Below are positions 59,895 to 64,000 of a DNA stretch of 64,000 nucleotides, one piece after another. Below the pieces are notes generated by a model. That model did not search any database. It saw only the letters and a list, made by a program, of their open reading frames with translations, and had not been told where the DNA came from. How positions within the stretch are numbered: position 1 is the stretch's first letter; every line of letters starts with the position of its first letter. Origin of the DNA: DTDR01 sp964505415. GTDB lineage: Bacteria > Hydrothermota > Tepidihabitantia > Tepidihabitantales > DTDR01. A program made the translations under genes and the position numbers. The DNA is taken from NCBI GenBank assembly GCA_964505415.1, contig CAZDHW010000002.1, positions 50,288 through 114,287 on the forward strand, in the 5' to 3' direction.

Positions 59895-61289
59895 TCACCA
59901 GTTACCAGTTTTTACATATTCGTCAATAGCTTGGGCAGCAACCTTTCCGGCACCCATTGCCAAGATTACGGTTGCTGCGCCGGTAGCAATATCGCCACCG
60001 GCAAAGACTCCCTTTTTGGTTGTTTTTCCGGTTTTTTCATCAACAATAATGTTTCCGTGCTTACCAACTTCAATTCCTTTTGTTGTCTGGGGAATTAAGG
60101 GATTGGGACTTTGACCAATAGCTACTACTACGGTATCCACTGGTATTATAAAATTAGAATTAGGAATGGGTATTGGTTTTCTTCTGCCCGTATGGTCAGG
60201 TTCGCCTAATTCCATTTTAATACATTCCATTGCTCTTACCCGGCCATTTTCATCCGCGTGATATTTTACTGGTAAAGTTAAAAAATGGAAAATAACCCCT
60301 TCTTCTTCGGCTCTTTCAATCTCTTCGATTCTCGCGGGCATTTCCGCTTTACTTCGTCGATAGACAATCATTGATTTTTCTGCTCCTAATCTTAAAGCGG
60401 TCCTTGCGGCATCCATGGCGACATTACCACCACCAATTACTGCTACATTTTTCCCACGGACAATTGGCGTATCATATTCCGGAAAGAGATAGGCCTTCAT
60501 TAAATTTACTCTAATAAGATACTCATTTGCTGAATAGATACCGGTATAATTTTCTCCGGGAATATTCATAAACCAAGGCAGACCGGCACCGGTACCGACA
60601 AAGACCGCATCAAACTCTTCTAATAATTCATCTACGGTTTTTGTCTTACCGACAACAAAATTACAGATAATCTTTACGCCTAAGGCTTTTACATAATTGA
60701 TTTCTCTTTCAACAATTTTTTTTGGCAGCCGAAACTCCGGAATCCCGTATACTAAAACTCCACCCGGTTTATGCAAGGCTTCAAAAATTACCACTTCGTG
60801 GCCCATTTTGGCTAATTCCGAAGCACAGGTTAAACCGGCTGGACCACTACCGACAACCGCAATTTTTTTCCCAGTTTTTTTCTCAATCTTCGGTAATTCC
60901 ATAAGTCCCTGTTCGGCTTCCCAGTCAGCCGCAAATCTTTCTAAGCGACCAATTCCCACTGGTTCGTATTTTTTGCCCAAAACACATTCTTTTTCACATT
61001 GGTCTTCTTGGGGACATACTCGTCCGCAGATAGCCGGCAAACTATTTTTATCTTTCAAAATCCTAATGGCTTCTTTAAAATTTCCTTCCCGAATTTTACT
61101 GATAAATCCCGGAATATCAATCTCTACCGGACAGCCTTTGACACAAGGTGGTTTTTTACATTGGAGACATCTTTGGGCTTCTAATTTGGCTTCTTCTTCG
61201 GTATAGCCCAAAGGAACTTCGTTAAAATTCTTTATCCTTTCTTTTGGGTCTTGTTCCCGCATAGGTGTTTTTTTCGGATTAACTGCCAC
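59895..61289 (-). CDS. nfnB: NADPH-dependent glutamate synthase small-subunit-like flavoprotein (NfnB/SudA type)
   Basis: 464 residues. The N-terminal [4Fe-4S] region has CLQCKKPPCVKGCPVEIDIPG and CGRVCPQEDQCEKEC. FAD- and NAD(P)-binding Rossmann motifs follow (VVGSGPAGLTCASELA, AVIGGGNVAMDAARTAL), with GVFAGGDIATGAAT near the end. Fused-like partner genes exist in electron-bifurcating NfnAB and in sulfide dehydrogenase SudAB. The immediate FAD/[2Fe-2S] subunit upstream makes NfnAB the best call. GTG start with a strong GGAGG site, 11 bases after nfnA. Confidence 0.88.
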   Translation of the reverse strand: MAVNPKKTPMREQDPKERIKNFNEVPLGYTEEEAKLEAQRCLQCKKPPCVKGCPVEIDIPGFISKIREGNFKEAIRILKDKNSLPAICGRVCPQEDQCEKECVLGKKYEPVGIGRLERFAADWEAEQGLMELPKIEKKTGKKIAVVGSGPAGLTCASELAKMGHEVVIFEALHKPGGVLVYGIPEFRLPKKIVEREINYVKALGVKIICNFVVGKTKTVDELLEEFDAVFVGTGAGLPWFMNIPGENYTGIYSANEYLIRVNLMKAYLFPEYDTPIVRGKNVAVIGGGNVAMDAARTALRLGAEKSMIVYRRSKAEMPARIEEIERAEEEGVIFHFLTLPVKYHADENGRVRAMECIKMELGEPDHTGRRKPIPIPNSNFIIPVDTVVVAIGQSPNPLIPQTTKGIEVGKHGNIIVDEKTGKTTKKGVFAGGDIATGAATVILAMGAGKVAAQAIDEYVKTGNW

Positions 61290-61300
61290 TTTTCCTCCTT

Positions 61301-62137
61301 TTATTCGAGACCCATTTTTTCTTTAAATAATTTTAAGGAGATTTTTTCTTCTTCTAAATAAGTTCGCAAACGGGCCATTAATAAATCGTAATTTACCAAA
61401 TGACCGTCAAACTCCGGTCCATCTACGCAGGCAAATTTTGTTTCCCCACCAATCTCTACCCGACAAATCCCACACATGCCAGTGCCATCAAGCATCATCG
61501 GATTGAGCGAGACAATCGTTTTAATGTTATAATTTTTTGTCAATTCGGAGACCGCCTTCATCATAATTACCGGACCGACAGCAATCACCCGGTCAATTTT
61601 TTTATTCTCAACCAGCAATTTTTTTAAGGCATCGGTAACCAACCCTTTCATTCCGTAAGAGCCATCGTCAGTAGTGATATAAACTTCATCAGCAACCTTT
61701 CTCATCTCGTTTTCCATTATTACCAATTCCTTGGTTCGGGCACCGATAATAACAATAACATAATTACCAATCTCTTTTAAAGCCCGGGCAACTGGATAAA
61801 TTTCGGGAGTGCCGACACCGCCACCGATACAGCAGACAGTACCAAACTTTTCAATTTCTGACGGTTTTCCTAAGGGTCCAACAAAATCAAGGATTTCGTC
61901 GCCTTCGTTTAAAGTTCCTAAATGATAAGTAGTTTTTCCCACTTCTTGGAAGACAATTGTTATTGTTCCTTTTTCTTTGTCAAAATCAGCAATCGTTAAA
62001 GGTATTCTCTCACCTTCTTCGCAAACTCTAACGATAACAAACTGGCCGGGTAAGGCTTTCTGAGCAACTTCCGGTACAAGCACAACAAACTTTTTGATAT
62101 TGGGAGCTAAAATCTCTTTCTTTAAAATCTTTGCCAT
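61301..62137 (-). CDS. nfnA: NAD-binding FAD/[2Fe-2S] subunit (NfnA/SudB type)
   Basis: 278 residues from ATG 62137. A ferredoxin-reductase-like FAD/NAD module has GQFVIVRVCEEGERIPLTIAD, VGPLGKPS and CIGGGVGTPEIYPVA. A [2Fe-2S] site of the NfnA type follows (LDGTGMCGICRVEI and KFACVDGPEFDGH, where an Asp serves as one ligand). With NfnB it oxidises NADH and reduced ferredoxin to reduce NADP. An upstream in-frame GTG at 62152 lies inside gdhA, so I did not use it. Coupled to gdhA (TAATATG). Confidence 0.9.
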   Translation of the reverse strand: MAKILKKEILAPNIKKFVVLVPEVAQKALPGQFVIVRVCEEGERIPLTIADFDKEKGTITIVFQEVGKTTYHLGTLNEGDEILDFVGPLGKPSEIEKFGTVCCIGGGVGTPEIYPVARALKEIGNYVIVIIGARTKELVIMENEMRKVADEVYITTDDGSYGMKGLVTDALKKLLVENKKIDRVIAVGPVIMMKAVSELTKNYNIKTIVSLNPMMLDGTGMCGICRVEIGGETKFACVDGPEFDGHLVNYDLLMARLRTYLEEEKISLKLFKEKMGLE

Positions 62138-62138
62138 A

Positions 62139-63389
62139 TTATACCCAACCACGAAGCTTCATTGCTTCCACAACTCGGGAAACCGCCACTAAATAGGCAG
62201 CCATTCTGGTATTTACCTTCTTCTTCTCGTACATCTCAATTACTCCCCAGAAAGCCCTGGTCATTTTCTCATCCAATCTTTTATGGACTTCTTCTAATGA
62301 CCAGTAATAACCAGTAATATTTTGAACCCATTCAAAATAGGAAACTGTAACGCCACCAGCATTGCATAAAAAGTCAGGAATAACAAAAATCCCTTTGCTT
62401 GCCAAAATTTCATCGGCTTCCGGTGTTGTTGGGCCATTAGCCAACTCCGCAATAATCTTTGCCTTTATTCGGAAAGCATTATCTTTGGTAATAACATTTT
62501 CTAAAGCTGAAGGCATAAGTAAAGTAACATCAAGTTCCAATAATTCTTCATTAGTAATTTTACTTGTTTTCGGGAACCCAACAACTGTCCCGTTTTTCTT
62601 TTTAAATTCCAATACTTCATAGGGGTCAAGACCATTTTGGGAATAAATTCCACCTTGGGAATCAGAAACCGCCACAATCTTTACTCCCAAAATCTCTTTT
62701 GCCAAAATTGCTCCAAAGGAACCAGCATTTCCGTATCCTTGAATAGCCGTCGGGGCATCTTTTAAGTCAATCTTTAAATATTTTGCCGCCTCTCTCGTGG
62801 TGTAAATTCCGCCACGAGCAGTAGCGTCATTTCTTCCCAAGGAACCACCAATGGGAATAGGTTTACCGGTGATTACTCCCGGACAATAATAACCACGCAA
62901 TTTAGAAAATTCATCCATCATCCACGCCATAATTTGCGGGTCAGTATAGACATCCGGTGCTGGAATATCCTTTTCTGGTCCAATAAATTCGCCTAAAGCC
63001 CGGATATAACCCCTTGCTAATTGTTCTTTTTCCCTTATTGACATTTCCTTCGGATTACAAATTACACCGCCTTTACCACCACCATAAGGCAAATCTAATA
63101 ATGCGGTTTTCCAAGTCATCCACGCCGCTAATGCCCTTACCGTGTCAAGGGTTTCTTCGGGATGGAAGCGGATACCACCTTTACAAGGTCCCCGAGCATC
63201 ATTATATTGAACCCGAAAGCCTTTAAAAACTTTTACTTCGCCATTATCCATTCTCACCGGAATCAAAACAGTCATTTCCCGCATCGGTTCGCGCAGAATT
63301 TGATGGGTAGCTTTATCAAGTTTTAAAAGTTCCGCTGCTTGGTCAAGTTGTTTTTGGGCAATTTCAAAGGGGTTTAATTTTTCTGCCAT
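62139..63389 (-). CDS. gdhA: Glutamate dehydrogenase
   Basis: 416 residues, hexameric Glu/Leu/Phe/Val dehydrogenase family. The substrate motif GPCKGGIRFHP and the catalytic lysine in LPYGGGKGGV are present, with the Rossmann GYGNAGSFGA near 235 and FLCNAGGVTVSYFEWVQN near 345. It precedes nfnA and nfnB, linking glutamate formation to NADPH supply. ATG 63389 follows a good AAGGAGG site and a promoter at 63422-63449. Confidence 0.96.
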   Translation of the reverse strand: MAEKLNPFEIAQKQLDQAAELLKLDKATHQILREPMREMTVLIPVRMDNGEVKVFKGFRVQYNDARGPCKGGIRFHPEETLDTVRALAAWMTWKTALLDLPYGGGKGGVICNPKEMSIREKEQLARGYIRALGEFIGPEKDIPAPDVYTDPQIMAWMMDEFSKLRGYYCPGVITGKPIPIGGSLGRNDATARGGIYTTREAAKYLKIDLKDAPTAIQGYGNAGSFGAILAKEILGVKIVAVSDSQGGIYSQNGLDPYEVLEFKKKNGTVVGFPKTSKITNEELLELDVTLLMPSALENVITKDNAFRIKAKIIAELANGPTTPEADEILASKGIFVIPDFLCNAGGVTVSYFEWVQNITGYYWSLEEVHKRLDEKMTRAFWGVIEMYEKKKVNTRMAAYLVAVSRVVEAMKLRGWV

Positions 63390-63421
63390 TTTTCCTCCTT
63401 AATTTAAATTTTTTAACTTAA

Positions 63422-63449
63422 ATTATACAATTTTTGAAATAAAAATCAA
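63422..63449 (-). promoter_or_regulatory. Promoter of gdhA-nfnAB
   Basis: Minus strand TTGATT (63444-63449), 16-base spacer, TATAAT (63422-63427). The leader is about 27 bases and carries AAGGAGG before ATG 63389. It overlaps the divergent promoter of the small PUA-like gene. Confidence 0.65.
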
Positions 63450-63462
63450 ATTCTTTTATAAT
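63434..63462 (+). promoter_or_regulatory. Leaderless promoter of the PUA-like gene
   Basis: TTGAAA (63434-63439), 17-base spacer, TATAAT (63457-63462), 6 bases to ATG 63469. Confidence 0.65.
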
Positions 63463-63468
63463 TTATTT

Positions 63469-63894
63469 ATGAAAAATATATTAAAATATTTTAAAGAAGA
63501 ATTTGGCATTAACGAAGAAATCTTTTCCAATTATGAGTTTTACCAATATAAAAATAATATTTATCTGATGACTAAAGAAGTAAAAGAATTTCAATGTGAA
63601 AATATTTTAAGAAAGGGGATAAGAATAGCAAGGATAGTAAAAAATGGAATAAAACCAACGATTGATGCCTGCCAAATTTTTGGTTTTTACGCTAAAAAAA
63701 ATATCATCCATTTAAATGAAGAAGAGCTAAAAAAATTTCTTTTAGGTCAAGACCTTTTTTTAGAGGTAGCCATGGAAGAAGGTTACAAAATCTTATTCTA
63801 TAAAAATTATCCAGTAGCGATTGGTTATTATCGTAATAAAAAGTTAAAAAATCAGATTCCCCGTTCGCGAAGAATAAAATTAGAGACAATTTGA
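63469..63894 (+). CDS. Small PUA-like/RNA-methyltransferase C-terminal-type protein
   Basis: 141 residues. The region from LNEEELKKFLLGQDLFLE to PVAIGYYRNKKLKNQIPRSRRIKL resembles the PUA-like C-terminal domain of RsmF-type rRNA methyltransferases and TruB-like proteins, here without a catalytic domain. It may be a free-standing RNA-binding module. It is divergent from gdhA on a leaderless promoter and lies just before tRNA-Asn, whose -35 box overlaps its stop codon. The family assignment is tentative. Confidence 0.6.
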   Translation: MKNILKYFKEEFGINEEIFSNYEFYQYKNNIYLMTKEVKEFQCENILRKGIRIARIVKNGIKPTIDACQIFGFYAKKNIIHLNEEELKKFLLGQDLFLEVAMEEGYKILFYKNYPVAIGYYRNKKLKNQIPRSRRIKLETI

Positions 63895-63919
63895 CTTTTC
63901 AATAAAAATTGATTAAAAT
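63891..63919 (+). promoter_or_regulatory. Promoter of tRNA-Asn
   Basis: TTGACT (63891-63896), 17-base spacer, TAAAAT (63914-63919), 8 bases before the tRNA. The -35 box includes the TGA of the upstream gene. Confidence 0.7.
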
Positions 63920-63927
63920 AGATAAAA

Positions 63928-64000
63928 TCCCCGGTAGCTCAACCGGTAGAGCATCCGGCTGTTAACCGGAGGGTTGCAGGTTCGAGTCCTGCCCGGGGAG
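63928..64000 (+). tRNA. tRNA-Asn (GTT)
   Basis: 73-base cloverleaf ending at the window edge. The acceptor stem is TCCCCGG/CCGGGGA with discriminator G73. The anticodon loop CTGTTAA gives anticodon GTT, and the T arm is GCAGG-TTCGAGT-CCTGC. Whether CCA is encoded lies outside the window. Confidence 0.97.

Noticed and set aside
60697..61206. 169-residue plus-strand reading frame opposite nfnB
   Set aside because: It lies wholly inside a well-conserved gene on the other strand, with no ribosome site, promoter or recognisable product.
1..64000. CRISPR arrays, insertion sequences, prophage or integron ends
   Set aside because: I looked for regularly spaced direct repeats, transposase or integrase motifs and terminal inverted repeats and saw none.

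Overview
The window looks like a compact, AT-rich bacterial chromosome segment from a Gram-negative, type IX secretion (T9SS)-bearing lineage outside the well-studied Bacteroidetes. My best guess is a candidate phylum such as WOR-3/Stahlbacteria, possibly thermophilic. This placement is an inference from: a PorX/PorY-type two-component pair, several secreted beta-propeller proteins with T9SS-type C-terminal sorting domains, a TonB/ExbBD system, an Omp85-type barrel protein, an archaeal/eukaryal-type prolyl-tRNA synthetase, a Thermotoga-like S-adenosylhomocysteinase and lysine/glutamate/isoleucine-rich proteins. I saw no insertion sequences, CRISPR arrays or prophage genes. Almost all the DNA is coding, and many neighbouring genes overlap by a few bases.

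Layout. 1-1.7 kb (minus): pgk (cut by the window edge) and gap. 1.7-3.1 kb: a tandem ThyX-like protein. 3.2-9.3 kb (plus): a PorY-like kinase, a PorX-like response regulator/PglZ protein, a hemerythrin and uvrA. 9.25-14.5 kb (minus): pheT, a small coiled-coil gene, zapA, a 6S RNA gene, RNase Y and YmdB. 14.5-17 kb (plus): metK and ahcY, followed by a 485-base non-coding stretch. 17.5-24.1 kb (minus): exbB-exbD-exbD-tonB, two T9SS-sorted propeller proteins, a terminator and a putative lipoprotein. 24.1-29 kb (minus): hypB-hypA-radical SAM protein-RNase G. 29-33.1 kb (plus): Nnr, a propeller-like protein and an LCP-family protein. 33.2-37.2 kb (plus): thrS-infC-rpmI-rplT-pheS. 37.2-40.9 kb (minus): an unknown conserved protein, a PorV/PorQ-like barrel, accA and era. 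41-46 kb (minus): an intact T9SS-sorted kelch-like protein, a small unknown gene, polX and purM. 46-50.1 kb: two decayed T9SS cargo genes. 50.1-58 kb (minus): tRNA-Ala, a TPR lipoprotein, an HNH nuclease, an Omp85 protein, uppP, proS, a serine-palmitoyltransferase-like enzyme and a GNAT-fold protein. 58.4-63.4 kb (minus): gdhA-nfnA-nfnB, two stand-alone RAM-domain proteins and ddl. The end carries a small PUA-like gene and tRNA-Asn.

How it works together. One theme is the envelope and secretion: a PorXY-like regulator, a PorV/PorQ-like barrel, T9SS cargo (intact and decayed), ExbBD-TonB apparently co-transcribed with cargo, Omp85, UppP, Ddl, LCP and a possible sphingolipid gene pair. A second theme is translation and RNA metabolism: four aminoacyl-tRNA synthetase genes (thrS, pheS, pheT, proS), IF-3 with an AUU start, RNase Y/YmdB, RNase G and 6S RNA. 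A third is central metabolism: glycolysis, the S-adenosylmethionine cycle, glutamate dehydrogenase with NADH-ferredoxin:NADP oxidoreductase.

Regulation. The -35 (TTGACT-like) and -10 (TATAAT-like) boxes are unusually legible. In about ten cases the -10 box ends only 5-9 bases, most often 6, before the start codon, which predicts leaderless mRNAs. Other transcripts have a short leader with a strong GGAGG ribosome-binding site. This mixed architecture, the PorXY pair, the exb/tonB-cargo operon and the decaying cargo cluster are the most interesting things I see.
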